Shown here: positions 7,454-16,543 of the stretch, piece by piece
Position numbering within the stretch: position 1 is the stretch's first letter
Layout: every line of letters starts with the position of its first letter
Assembly (NCBI GenBank): GCA_965145485.1
Contig: CBCTCU010000005.1
Coordinates: 1 to 64,000 of the forward strand
DNA from: CABQCM01 sp965145485
GTDB lineage: Bacteria > Bacillota > Clostridia > Oscillospirales > Acutalibacteraceae
Direction: 5' to 3'
Length of the DNA stretch: 64,000 nucleotides
The notes under the pieces: generated by a model
What the model saw: only the letters and a program-made list of their open reading frames with translations
What the model was told of the DNA's origin: nothing
Databases searched by the model: none
Made by a program: the position numbers and the translations under genes

Positions 7454-8155
7454 TTACATGCGCTTTGATTTTTTGACCGGATAAAATTCCTTTAGTAAAT
7501 CGATATAATCCTGACATTTCTCTACGGTTGGTTTCCAAAACTCAAAGATGACCCCGCCACATTTCTCAATGAGTCTATCATCCATGACATAGGTCTTTTT
7601 CATCCGGCAATTTTCTTTTTTAGGATTACAACTGCAATTGCCATTTGGGCCAACAAACGCTTCCTTAATATGCTCCGGGGCATTTTCGATATATTCCGTG
7701 TGTTTGTCGACATTATTTAAAAACAACCTTAAAATAATGCTGTCTTCTCGGATATAAATCCGCGCGCTAACCTTTTTGGTTTTCACACCTGTTTTTGCAT
7801 AAACGATCATGAATTTACCCCAGCAATAGCCATCGCCAATACCACCGCCGAAGTCATAACCTAACTCCTTGATTTTATCATCAAAATCAAGAATAAATGC
7901 CTTGTCGGGTTCTGATATAATATGGAATCTGTTTTCTGATAATAAATCTTTCATGCCTTTTTGCTCGCCTGTGCCTTCCAAATCTTCCATTGCCTCTTTG
8001 AGCGTTTTTCCCGCTTGCATGTTTAACCAGCTTTGAAAGTCCCAACCGGACAAATCTTTCTCCACTCTCTCTTCAAAAAACTTACGATAGGTAGATATGG
8101 GAACCGACTTGCCTATTTCAATGACAGAATCTTCGTTAAGAATGGCTGATTTCAT
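7454..8155 (-). CDS. Hypothetical protein with CxC...C motif (233 aa)
   Basis: A soluble, Lys/Glu-rich protein. The ATG at 8155 follows GGAGGAGAGG. The middle contains IKELGYDFGGGIGDGYCWGKFMI and a regular strand pattern (SARIYIREDSIILRLFLNN); near residue 175-185 a cysteine cluster reads NCSCNPKKENCRMK and could bind a metal. No family is recognised. It is AT-rich like its neighbours and separated from the methyltransferase by about 70 bp, so it is possibly its own unit: a TATAAT-like box lies at about 8195-8205 upstream. Confidence 0.65.
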   Translation of the reverse strand: MKSAILNEDSVIEIGKSVPISTYRKFFEERVEKDLSGWDFQSWLNMQAGKTLKEAMEDLEGTGEQKGMKDLLSENRFHIISEPDKAFILDFDDKIKELGYDFGGGIGDGYCWGKFMIVYAKTGVKTKKVSARIYIREDSIILRLFLNNVDKHTEYIENAPEHIKEAFVGPNGNCSCNPKKENCRMKKTYVMDDRLIEKCGGVIFEFWKPTVEKCQDYIDLLKEFYPVKKSKRM

Positions 8156-8759
8156 ATAACCTCTCCTCCGAATTATATTTTTATTTAAAGAAATATTATA
8201 TCATACTCTAACGAAAATATTGAATTCCTTCTTTGATGCTGAATCTGCATATCCAGCATATGCCAACCACATCCCCCAAAGCATTTTTCGACGGTAGGTA
8301 TTGGTAATTTTATGGTTCTATAACAACCATAGCTCGGGCAGAGTTCTATCAGAAGGAATTACCGTATTACAAATGGTCGCTTCCTGATTTATACTGTGTT
8401 GTATCAATATTACTATAAAGAATACTATAATTCAATATTTTTAATAAGTTTTTTAAATTGGCCAGAGCAAGATATAAAGACCAGAATGATTAACTCGATG
8501 CATCGCAGTTGGTAGCGCAGCGCAGGCGGAATGCCCGCGTTTACAAGGGCATAGCCGATGCCAGCGTTAATTTTTGCGCAGAGGAGGAGCGACGGCGTGA
8601 GCGAGCCGATGACATTTCAAAAAGAAAAAAGAAAAGTCGCCGCGAACGATACATAGTCCGCGACGACTGTGTAAAGGTGATACAAAAAAGATCGGCTTGG
8701 GAAATCAGTGTAGGGACTTGAACTTTCGCAATAGGCAACCGAAATTTTCTTATCCCTCT
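8156..8759. other. AT-rich gap with tRNA-like T-arm remnant
   Basis: No intact gene is seen. On the plus strand a short frame reads EPMTFQKEKRKVAANDT before a stop at about 8657, like the tail of a decayed mobile-element gene. At 8708-8731, AGGGACTTGAACTTTCGCA resembles a tRNA T-arm read on the minus strand, but the rest of a cloverleaf is absent. Both are compatible with a decayed integration site. Confidence 0.35.
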
Positions 8760-9602
8760 CTATCTTAATCCGATGCCTAAAAGCACATCGTTTGTGGAGA
8801 CGCTATTTTGTTGATATACAAGATTGTTTAAATCAAACGGCAATGAGGTTTTATTGTCAAGTTTTATCAATTGATAATTGATTTTTAATTTCTCAGTATT
8901 TTGAATTATAGATTGACGAATCGACGGTTTTTTAATGTTTTCCGCGTTTTGGATAATACAACTCAACGTACCAAACTCCGTAAGCAACTGTGCAGCCGTA
9001 ATTGGACCAACCTTATCAGCTCCTTTTATATTATCCGAAGTGTCTCCTGTAAGTGACTTGAAATCCGGATATTGCGATGGAATTATATGTAATTTGTTTT
9101 GAATGTATGCAGGATCACAGACAATCGTTTTGTCGCCCCGGTAACGTAATACCGAAACATTGTCGGTGATCAGTTGAAAAAAATCACTATCAAAGGATAC
9201 AATTACAATTTGCATCTTTTCGCCATAGGTCAAGGCATAGCTTGCAATCATGTCATCCGCTTCGCAATCTGTAGTTTCAGTATGAGCAATACCAAGAAAA
9301 TCAAGCGCGCTATATACATACGGCATTTGCGAAAACGGCGTTTCTTCATCTGCTGTTTGACTGTAATCTGGCCGGTTGGCCTTATAATCTGCATCGAACA
9401 ACATACGCTCGTTGGTGTGTTCGCCGTCAAAAAGTACAACAATATGAGTAGGTATAGTCCTTCGAATTATTTTAAGCAGAGCTCCTGTAAAACCAAGTAC
9501 GCCCTGTATCGCTTTTCCATCCTTATTGACAATACGCGACGGCATACCAAAAAACATTTGAAACAACAGGTTGCTTCCATCAACAATAAGAAGTTTATTC
9601 AT
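8760..9602 (-). CDS. Stand-alone 5'-3' exonuclease, PolI N-terminal/FEN family
   Basis: A 280-residue structure-specific nuclease related to the 5' nuclease domain of DNA polymerase I and to phage T5 exonuclease. The two-metal acidic sites are visible: LIVDGSNLLFQ, VVLFDGE, TTDCEADDMIASYA and VSFDSDFFQLI. The helix-hairpin-helix DNA-binding segment is KSLTGDTSDNIKGADKVG. There is no 3'-5' exonuclease or polymerase domain, and the frame ends normally. It would remove RNA primers or flaps, or serve a phage/island replication role. The ATG at 9602 was chosen because it begins the conserved first strand (MNKLLIVDG). It is AT-rich and sits beside tRNA-Pro, suggesting acquisition. Confidence 0.85.
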   Translation of the reverse strand: MNKLLIVDGSNLLFQMFFGMPSRIVNKDGKAIQGVLGFTGALLKIIRRTIPTHIVVLFDGEHTNERMLFDADYKANRPDYSQTADEETPFSQMPYVYSALDFLGIAHTETTDCEADDMIASYALTYGEKMQIVIVSFDSDFFQLITDNVSVLRYRGDKTIVCDPAYIQNKLHIIPSQYPDFKSLTGDTSDNIKGADKVGPITAAQLLTEFGTLSCIIQNAENIKKPSIRQSIIQNTEKLKINYQLIKLDNKTSLPFDLNNLVYQQNSVSTNDVLLGIGLR

Positions 9603-9662
9603 CCTATTTTCCCCACAACAGTAAAACATAGAGTAATTTTATTTTTATTATATCATACAAAT

Positions 9663-9702
9663 CGAAAGAAGTCGACCACTTTACAGCAATCGACTTCTTT
9701 CG
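9663..9702 (-). terminator. Long hairpin downstream of tRNA-Pro
   Basis: CGAAAGAAGTCGA at 9663-9675 pairs perfectly with 9690-9702 across a 14-nt loop. It lies directly after the tRNA-Pro 3' end in the leftward direction and before a TATAAT-like box for the exonuclease gene. Only a weak T-run (ATTTG) follows, so termination is likely but not certain. Confidence 0.5.
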
Positions 9703-9712
9703 ACAATCTATC

Positions 9713-9789
9713 TGGTCGGGATGACAGGACTCGAACCTGCGGCATCCTGCTCCCAAAGCAGGCGCGCTACCAAACTGCGCTACATCCCG
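9713..9789 (-). tRNA. tRNA-Pro (anticodon TGG), CCA encoded
   Basis: A full cloverleaf can be drawn on the minus strand. The acceptor CGGGATG pairs with CATCCCG. The D-arm is GCGCAGTTTGGTAGCGC and the anticodon stem CCTGC/GCAGG closes the loop TTTGGGA with anticodon TGG. The T-arm contains GGTTCGAGTCC. The 3' CCA is encoded at 9713-9715. It marks the right edge of the AT-rich accessory block. Confidence 0.95.
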
Positions 9790-10227
9790 ATATAACCGGC
9801 AGAATGGGTGAAACATCCCCGGCCAGTGTTTAGTATTATACGTTACGCCAGCGCGTTTGTCAATCGCATGGCGGGCCTTTGCGCCAAAAACATTTTATGA
9901 GCTATGCCCTTCCACCGTCTTTATGTCGAGGACATTGTTGCCGTCAAAGCGAACCGCATTGCGCTGGATGCCTTTTCCAGCCTTCCTGAATTGTCTATCG
10001 TGAGTGTACACAAAAATTTTCACGCCAATACGGCAAATTTCTATGCCTTAGAAGCCATCTTTTGGTAGTATTTTAGCTGCATTTTTGTTATAATCCAAGT
10101 TGAGACCTTAAATGTCTTGGTACTAGTTTGCTGCCTTTTCCGGGAAATCCCGGCCGGCCTTCGGGCCCTGACGCCGCATCGATCGCGTTGGGCAGCAGGA
10201 AGATCCAAATTTATAGGAGGTTGCTAC
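9790..10227 (+). promoter_or_regulatory. Upstream region of ppdK with extended -10 promoter
   Basis: No gene is seen. A TGTTATAAT box with TATAAT at 10089-10094 forms an extended -10 element pointing at ppdK; no good -35 is present at 17 bp. About 130 nt of leader separate it from the ppdK ribosome-binding site TAGGAGG at 10214-10220. The rest of the gap holds nothing recognisable. Confidence 0.5.
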
Positions 10228-12867
10228 ATGAGCGGAAAAAAATATGTCTATCTGTTCTCGGAAGGCGACGAGACCATGCGGGAACTGCTGGGCGGCAAAG
10301 GTGCGAACCTTGCCCAGATGGTCAAGCTCGGCATGCCGGTGCCCCAGGGCTTCACGGTGACCACCGAGGCCTGCACCCGGTATTATGAGGACGGCCGTAA
10401 AATCGCCCCCGAAATCGAGGCGGAGATCTACGAATACCTCGCCAAGGTCGAAGAGGTCAACGGCAAGAAATTCGGCGATCCGGACAAGCCCCTGCTCGTT
10501 TCGGTGCGTTCGGGCGCGCGCGCTTCCATGCCCGGCATGATGGACACCATCCTCAACCTCGGCCTTAACGACGAGGTTGCCGCCGGCCTGATCAAGGGCA
10601 ATCCCGACCCCAAATTTGAGCGCTTTGTTTATGATTCCTATCGCCGCTTCATCCAGATGTTCTCCGACGTCGTCATGGAGATCTCCAAGAAAAAGTTCGA
10701 GGTCATCATCGACGAGCTCAAGGAAAAGAAGGGCGTGAAGGACGATATCGAGCTCGACGCCGCCGATATGAAAGAGCTTGTTAAGCTCTTCAAGGCCTAT
10801 TATAAAGAGCAGAAGGGGGAGGACTTCCCCTCCGACCCGAAGGTTCAGATGATGGAGTCGGTCAAGGCCGTGTTCCGCTCCTGGGACAACCCCCGCGCCA
10901 ACGTCTATCGCCGCATGAACGACATTCCTTACAGCTGGGGCACCGCGGTCAACGTGCAGCCCATGGTGTTTGGTAACCTCAATGAGAACTCGGGCACCGG
11001 CGTCGCCTTCACCCGCGACCCCGCCACCGGCGAAAAGGCCCTCTTCGGCGAGTACCTGATCAACGCGCAGGGCGAGGATGTGGTTGCCGGCGTGCGCACC
11101 CCCTCCCCCATCGCCAAGCTCAAAGAAGATATGCCCGAGGTATACGAGCAGTTTGCCACCATCGCCAACAAGCTCGAGACCCACTATCGCGATATGCAGG
11201 ATATGGAGTTCACCATCGAAAACGGCAAGCTCTATATGCTCCAGACCCGTAACGGCAAGCGCACCGCCGCCGCCGCCCTCAAGATCGCCGTCGACCTCGT
11301 GGACGAGGGCATGATCACCGAGGACGAGGCTGTCATGCGCGTCGAGCCCAAGCAGCTTGACGCTCTGCTGCACCCGCAGTTTGACGCTAAGGCGCTCAAG
11401 GCTGCCGAGGTCATCGGCAAGGGCCTTGCCGCATCCCCCGGCGCTGCCTGCGGCCGCGTCGTCTTTACCGCGGAGGACGCCAAAGAGTGGGCTGACCGCG
11501 GCGAGAAGGTCGTTCTGGTCCGCCTCGAGACCTCCCCGGAGGACATTGAGGGTATGGCGGCTGCACAGGGCATCCTGACCGTGCGCGGCGGCATGACCTC
11601 TCACGCGGCGGTTGTGGCCCGCGGCATGGGCGCCTGCTGCGTCTCCGGCTGCGGCGACATCAAGATGTTTGAGAGTGAGAAATACTTCACCCTCGGCGGC
11701 AAAAAGATCTGCGAGGGCGACTATATCTCCATCGACGGCTCGACCGGTAACATCTACGGCGAGGCCGTTCCCACCGTCGAGGCCACCATTTCGGGCAATT
11801 TCGGCCGCTTTATGGCCTGGGCCGACGCCAAGCGCACCCTGAAGGTCCGCACCAATGCCGATACCCCGCGCGACGCCAAGCAGGCCATCCAGTTCGGCGC
11901 CGAGGGCATTGGCCTGTGCCGCACCGAGCACATGTTCTTTGAGGGCGACCGCATCAAGGCCGTACGCGAGATGATCGTGGCCAAGGACGTCGAGGCCCGT
12001 AAGAAGGCTCTGGCGAAGATCCTGCCCTATCAGCAGGGCGACTTCGAGGCCCTTTACGAGGTCATGGACGGGCTGCCCGTCACCATTCGTTTCCTGGATC
12101 CCCCTCTCCACGAGTTCCTCCCCACCAAGGAAGAGGATATCGCAGAGATCGCTGGCGAGCTGAATATTACGGTCGATGAGCTCAAGCAGGTCATTGCTTC
12201 CCTGCACGAGTTTAACCCGATGATGGGCCACCGTGGCTGCCGCCTGGCTGTTTCTTATCCGGAAATTGCCGAGATGCAGACCACCGCTGTCATCAACGCC
12301 GCCATCAATGTCACCAAGAAGACCGGCAAAAAGGTGGTTCCCGAGATCATGATTCCCCTCGTGGGCGAGCTCAAGGAGCTGCAATTTGTCAAGAAGACGG
12401 TCACCGAAACGGCCGACCGCCTGATTAAGGAAGCCGGCATCGATATGCCCTATCACGTCGGCACCATGATCGAGATTCCGCGCGCCGCTCTGACCGCCGA
12501 TGAGATCGCCAAGGAGGCTGAATTCTTCAGCTTCGGCACCAACGACCTCACCCAGATGACCTTCGGTTTCAGCCGCGACGACGCTGGCAAATTCCTCGAT
12601 GCTTACTATGACAACAAGATTTACGAGTCCGATCCCTTTGCCAAGCTGGATCAGGATGGCGTCGGCAGGCTGATTAAGATGGCCGCTGAATTGGGCCGCA
12701 AGACCCGCCCGGATATCAAGCTGGGCATCTGCGGCGAGCACGGTGGCGATCCGAGCTCGGTTGAGTTCTGCCATAACATTGGCCTCAACTATGTCTCCTG
12801 CTCGCCCTTCCGTGTGCCTATCGCTCGCCTCGCTGCTGCACAGGCCGCGATCAAATCGGGCAAATAA
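10228..12867 (+). CDS. ppdK: Pyruvate, phosphate dikinase
   Basis: The 879-residue, full-length enzyme interconverts pyruvate, ATP and phosphate with phosphoenolpyruvate, AMP and pyrophosphate (EC 2.7.9.1), important in anaerobes that run a PPi-linked glycolysis. Domain order is the N-terminal nucleotide-binding part (ELLGGKGANLAQM, MDTILNLGLND), the swivelling phosphohistidine domain with GGMTSHAAVVARGMG (catalytic His459), and the C-terminal PEP/pyruvate barrel with GICGEHGGDPSS (active-site Cys835). The ATG at 10228 lies 7 bp after AGGAGG; the frame is open further upstream but without conserved residues. It is monocistronic, bounded by its own promoter and a terminator. Confidence 0.97.
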   Translation: MSGKKYVYLFSEGDETMRELLGGKGANLAQMVKLGMPVPQGFTVTTEACTRYYEDGRKIAPEIEAEIYEYLAKVEEVNGKKFGDPDKPLLVSVRSGARASMPGMMDTILNLGLNDEVAAGLIKGNPDPKFERFVYDSYRRFIQMFSDVVMEISKKKFEVIIDELKEKKGVKDDIELDAADMKELVKLFKAYYKEQKGEDFPSDPKVQMMESVKAVFRSWDNPRANVYRRMNDIPYSWGTAVNVQPMVFGNLNENSGTGVAFTRDPATGEKALFGEYLINAQGEDVVAGVRTPSPIAKLKEDMPEVYEQFATIANKLETHYRDMQDMEFTIENGKLYMLQTRNGKRTAAAALKIAVDLVDEGMITEDEAVMRVEPKQLDALLHPQFDAKALKAAEVIGKGLAASPGAACGRVVFTAEDAKEWADRGEKVVLVRLETSPEDIEGMAAAQGILTVRGGMTSHAAVVARGMGACCVSGCGDIKMFESEKYFTLGGKKICEGDYISIDGSTGNIYGEAVPTVEATISGNFGRFMAWADAKRTLKVRTNADTPRDAKQAIQFGAEGIGLCRTEHMFFEGDRIKAVREMIVAKDVEARKKALAKILPYQQGDFEALYEVMDGLPVTIRFLDPPLHEFLPTKEEDIAEIAGELNITVDELKQVIASLHEFNPMMGHRGCRLAVSYPEIAEMQTTAVINAAINVTKKTGKKVVPEIMIPLVGELKELQFVKKTVTETADRLIKEAGIDMPYHVGTMIEIPRAALTADEIAKEAEFFSFGTNDLTQMTFGFSRDDAGKFLDAYYDNKIYESDPFAKLDQDGVGRLIKMAAELGRKTRPDIKLGICGEHGGDPSSVEFCHNIGLNYVSCSPFRVPIARLAAAQAAIKSGK

Positions 12868-12930
12868 GGTTTGTTCGGTGTTTTTGGGCAAAGCCCACTA
12901 ACAAAGCCCGAGGCAAAGTGAATAGCAAAA

Positions 12931-12961
12931 AGGCCCTGCAGGGTAAATCCTTGCAGGGCCT
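12931..12961 (+). terminator. Terminator after ppdK
   Basis: AGGCCCTGCA (12931-12940) pairs with TGCAGGGCCT (12952-12961), followed by GTGTTTTAG. It lies about 65 bp after the ppdK stop. Confidence 0.75.
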
Positions 12962-13265
12962 GTGTTTTAGGAAAGTCTCGTACAAAGCACATTTTCTTGA
13001 ATAACGTAAACATCGGATAGAATAAGCCACCCGACATGAAGCGTTGTGCTGGGCGGCGATTGTTTTCTGAGACCGCGTTAAGGCCGTATCTCGATAAAAG
13101 AACCAAACGGCCATTTTGAAATTCCCCGCTATCCGTCTGATCCCCTCAGCTTTTAAAAAAATAACTCCCGTGTCGATTTTTTCTGACATAGGATGAATGC
13201 GTCGATGATATTCCCAAACCATTTCGTTTCACCAGCGTGAATGCGAGACTGGATAACTTTAGGAA
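12962..13265. other. Gap between convergent transcription units
   Basis: Between the ppdK terminator and the terminator of the minus-strand dockerin gene no supported gene is seen. Short open frames here lack ribosome-binding sites and family motifs. Confidence 0.5.
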
Positions 13266-13303
13266 AAAGCCCCGTACCTCTTTTCGGAGAGGTACGGGGC
13301 TTT
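13262..13303 (-). terminator. Terminator after the twin-propeller dockerin gene
   Basis: AAAGCCCCGTACCTC (13266-13280) pairs with 13289-13303. Read leftward, the 15-bp stem is followed by a run of T residues, a strong intrinsic terminator. It lies about 180 bp after the minus-strand stop at 13481. Confidence 0.85.
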
Positions 13304-13480
13304 ATAAAGCGGCCTTGCATACCGAAAAATAAGGAAGGGCAGCTATCCCGCCACAGCCTGTGGCCCGGCACGGTTTAAAGCAGGGCGTTACAAGCGCGCT
13401 CCAAATGGCAGCTGCCTGCAAGACCTCTTGAAAAGCGCGAGCGCAGCTCCAACGGCCGGGCGGCTTAACGGCAGGGCAAC

Positions 13481-15601
13481 CTATTCGGAAACCGGCACCA
13501 GCTTGGTGCGAGAGGTACAGTTGGGCGTGCCGTCATGACTGCGAAAATACACATACACATCGTCGCCATCCACATACCAGTTCGGCCCGTCGTGCCCCAT
13601 TCCTCCGCCGGTGGTGGGATAGAGCACCTTTCCCAGCACATCCCAGTGGATCAGGTCTTTGGACCGGGCAAAGGTGTGGCCCCAGTCGGCCGTGTCATAC
13701 GGCTGCTCGGTACTGACCTCATAGACCATATAATACCAGCCGCCGCTGTAGATGATATCCCTGCGGCCGGTCGTGCCCGCATCATACCGGCCAGGCACGG
13801 TGGGGATGACCGGGTTGTTTTCCGCCCGTGTCAGATGGAAAAGGTCGGGGCCGGTAGCGACGCAGATCTGGCAGGTCTGATAATCGAAACTGTGATAGAA
13901 CAGATACCAGGTGTCGCCCTCCTTATAAAGGTCGGGCGTTCCCACGTTGGCCGCCTCGATCCCCATACCGGTATAGTCGAGGATCTTCCCCTGTTTCTCA
14001 AAATGGATGCCGTCGGTCGAGGTGGCCAGGCCGACCGCCCCACGGTTGGTCCCATCTTCGCTGGAACCCTCGTATACCAGGTAATACACCCCGTCGTCGA
14101 GCCAGACGCCGGCGAAGCTGGTCATGTTACTGTCCCAATCGCCGGGGGTGGGCTCGACCACAACGCCCCGGTCGGTGAACTTGACCCCGTCAGTCGAAAC
14201 GGCCAGGCGCGTGCTCATCTTGCCGGTCGACCCGGCGCCGATATAGTAAGCCCAGATTTCATCCCCGACCTTCAGAAAGTCCGGGAAGTGCATGTGGATC
14301 GACGCCCCGATCTCAGTGTCGGCCAACTGCTCGGTCGTCTGGCCGGTAAACAGGCCGTCCAACGTCGCGGCCACCGCCGGGCTGGTGAGATCGACCGGCT
14401 CGCTTTCTTCGGGAATCCGGGATTCATCGTACTCCAGCCTTGCCCTTCGGGAATGCTCTCCTTCACGATAATACACCCAAATCTCCTCCTCATGGATCAT
14501 GAAATTGGTCATATCCATTCCGTAACCGCTCTCGGTTGCAGGAAGCAGGATCCGCCCCAGGGGCGACCAGTGTAGCATGTCGGTCGAACGGGCAAAGCTG
14601 TGCGACCAGGAAGCCGTTTCATACGGCCGGTCGGAGGCGGTGGAGTAGACCATGTAATAATATCCGCCGGAATAGACGACGTCCCTCCGCCCCAAAGCGC
14701 CGCTGTCAAACCCCTTGGGCGCGGTGGTAAGCACGGGATTGTTCGAGGCCCGATCAAACAGATAGGGATCGTCCGAGCTGTAGGCGACACAAATCTGTCT
14801 GTCCGTCCCGTTATCGGCGGTATAGGTTAAATACCACACGTCGCCAGCCTTGATGATGTCCGGACAGGAAATCCCGACGGTTTCTGGATCCCGGCCGGAA
14901 TAAAAGAATATCTCTCCCTCACTGGTAAAGCTTCTCCCGTCGTCTGAGGTAGCGAGGCAGATGGAATTCTGGCCCGAGGCATTAAAGGCGTCGTATGCCA
15001 GATAAAACCGGCCGTTATCGACAAACACGCTTGGATTATCCGCGCCGCCTACCGACCAGAACTCCTCGTTGGCGGGGACGACGACCCCAGCGTCGATAAA
15101 CTCAATCCCATCGGAGGAGGTTGCCAGGCGGATGCCGCCGTTCCCGGGATAATAGGCATACAGGGTGTTCCCCACCCAGACCATGTCGGCGTTATACATT
15201 TGGATATCCTCGCCAATGGCCCCGGCTTCCTCATCGACAACCTCTATGGTTGCCCCCAGGAAAAGGCCGTCGAGGGTTTGAGCGATTGCGTTCCCCTCCT
15301 CGGCGGGGAAAACATCGATCAATTCGACGCTTTTCTGCAAAATCAACAGCGCGTCCGCAGCGTCAATGGCCCCGCTCTCATCCACATCGGCCATTGGTTT
15401 CAACCCATCCTCGATCACCGTCAAGTTTACCGAATGCTGCAACACCAGCAAAGCGTCGCTGGCGTCGACCTGCGCGTCGCCGTTTAGGTCGCCGTAAACC
15501 GCTTGGGCCTCCGCCACGGCGGCCGCCGGAGGACACAGTGCAGCCAGCACCACGGATAGCAGGCCGGCCAGCAGCCGCCCGGCTCTAGAATGAATTCTCA
15601 T
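13481..15601 (-). CDS. Secreted dockerin protein with two five-blade beta-propellers (GH43/GH32-like)
   Basis: A 706-residue secreted protein. The start ATG (15601) follows ACAGGAGGG. The signal peptide covers about residues 1-31 (cleavage near AVAEA). The dockerin is N-terminal, residues 37-101, with two calcium loops (DLNGDAQVDASD and DVDESGAIDAAD), each followed by ALLxLQxSVxL. Two tandem copies of one catalytic-type module follow (about 104-405 and 415-700), each with propeller blades such as WYLTYTADNGTDRQICVAYS and DLIHWDVLGKVLYP. The layout fits clan GH-F/J or GH130-like propellers. The catalytic acids cannot be placed with confidence, so the substrate is unknown. It probably docks to a cohesin such as the one at 24114-24833. 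It is monocistronic with its own terminator. Confidence 0.85.
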   Translation of the reverse strand: MRIHSRAGRLLAGLLSVVLAALCPPAAAVAEAQAVYGDLNGDAQVDASDALLVLQHSVNLTVIEDGLKPMADVDESGAIDAADALLILQKSVELIDVFPAEEGNAIAQTLDGLFLGATIEVVDEEAGAIGEDIQMYNADMVWVGNTLYAYYPGNGGIRLATSSDGIEFIDAGVVVPANEEFWSVGGADNPSVFVDNGRFYLAYDAFNASGQNSICLATSDDGRSFTSEGEIFFYSGRDPETVGISCPDIIKAGDVWYLTYTADNGTDRQICVAYSSDDPYLFDRASNNPVLTTAPKGFDSGALGRRDVVYSGGYYYMVYSTASDRPYETASWSHSFARSTDMLHWSPLGRILLPATESGYGMDMTNFMIHEEEIWVYYREGEHSRRARLEYDESRIPEESEPVDLTSPAVAATLDGLFTGQTTEQLADTEIGASIHMHFPDFLKVGDEIWAYYIGAGSTGKMSTRLAVSTDGVKFTDRGVVVEPTPGDWDSNMTSFAGVWLDDGVYYLVYEGSSEDGTNRGAVGLATSTDGIHFEKQGKILDYTGMGIEAANVGTPDLYKEGDTWYLFYHSFDYQTCQICVATGPDLFHLTRAENNPVIPTVPGRYDAGTTGRRDIIYSGGWYYMVYEVSTEQPYDTADWGHTFARSKDLIHWDVLGKVLYPTTGGGMGHDGPNWYVDGDDVYVYFRSHDGTPNCTSRTKLVPVSE

Positions 15602-15796
15602 CGTTTTAACCCTCCTGTAAATCCCCTTGCCGGTGCAGGTGTTCATTGCACCGCCAGTATGACCCCGCCGTGCACCGCCTGCTCAGCGGTGGAAAGCAGG
15701 CTATTCCGCCGCAATAGGGGTCTTGCCTTTGAATGCAACCAGTACGCGGCGGGCAAGGGCCGCAAGACGCGGACCGGACCGGCTGTCATCGGCATC

Positions 15797-16351
15797 TTAA
15801 AACTCGACCTTCGGCGCCTGGGAGGCCTCGGCTTCGGCCTCAAAGTAGGGCTCGGCGCGGAAGCCAAACATCCCGGCGACGAGCACCGTCGGAAAGGTTT
15901 CCAGCTTGGCGTTGAGCTTCATGACCGTATCGTTATAAAACTGGCGGGTAAAGGCGATCTTATCCTCGGTTTCACGCAGCTCGTTTTGCAACTGAATAAA
16001 GTTCTGGTTGGCCTTGAGATCGGGATAAGCCTCCACCAGCAGCATCAGCCTCGATAGCATGGCGGTCAACTCGTTGGACGCCTCCATCCGTTCGGTAGGG
16101 GTGGCGGCGCTGTCAAAGCGGTTGCGCGACTCCACCACCTTTTCGAGCGTCTCGCTCTCGTGGGCGGCGTACCCTTTGACCGTCGACACCAGATTGGGTA
16201 TGAGGTCAAACCTGCGCTTGAGATTGACGTCGATTTGCGCCCAGGCGTTTTTGACCCGCGCGCGAAGGTTGACCAGCCGGTTGTACGTGATCACCAGCCA
16301 CAGTATCACCACGACGGCGATACCTATGAGAACATAGCCCCAAATTGGCAT
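15797..16351 (-). CDS. lemA: LemA family protein
   Basis: A 184-residue protein with one N-terminal membrane helix (MPIWGYVLIGIAVVVILWLV) and a long helical-bundle domain. Family motifs are NRLVNLRARVKNAWAQIDV, KRRFDLIPNLVSTVKGYA, MLLVEAYPDLKANQNFIQLQ and the closing YNDTVMKLNAKLETFP. LemA proteins are envelope-associated and of uncertain biochemical role; they recur beside DUF2207/TPM proteins, as here. The ATG at 16351 follows AAGGAGGG. It is the last gene of the DUF2207-PAP2-like-lemA series. Confidence 0.93.
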   Translation of the reverse strand: MPIWGYVLIGIAVVVILWLVITYNRLVNLRARVKNAWAQIDVNLKRRFDLIPNLVSTVKGYAAHESETLEKVVESRNRFDSAATPTERMEASNELTAMLSRLMLLVEAYPDLKANQNFIQLQNELRETEDKIAFTRQFYNDTVMKLNAKLETFPTVLVAGMFGFRAEPYFEAEAEASQAPKVEF

Positions 16352-16543
16352 ATCGTATCCCTCCTTGCAATGATCTTGCAATCCTGACCGGACTGCAATT
16401 CCTCCCTAAACCCTTGTCGGCCAAAGCGGCTTTCCAAGGCGGGTGTCAGCCATCCCCGCGCAATCCCGGCCGCACCCGACCAGGCGGCAAAAGGCAGGGC
16501 GGCCAATCCGGCCGGCTCATTTGCCAAACCACCATGCGCCCAC

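Noticed and set aside
8708..8731. A possible second tRNA
   Set aside because: Only a T-arm-like segment is present; acceptor, D and anticodon arms cannot be formed.
10123..12891. A 900-codon open frame antisense to ppdK
   Set aside because: Its sequence is the mirror of a strongly conserved enzyme in GC-rich DNA, with His/Leu/Gly-rich composition, no ribosome-binding site and no motif.
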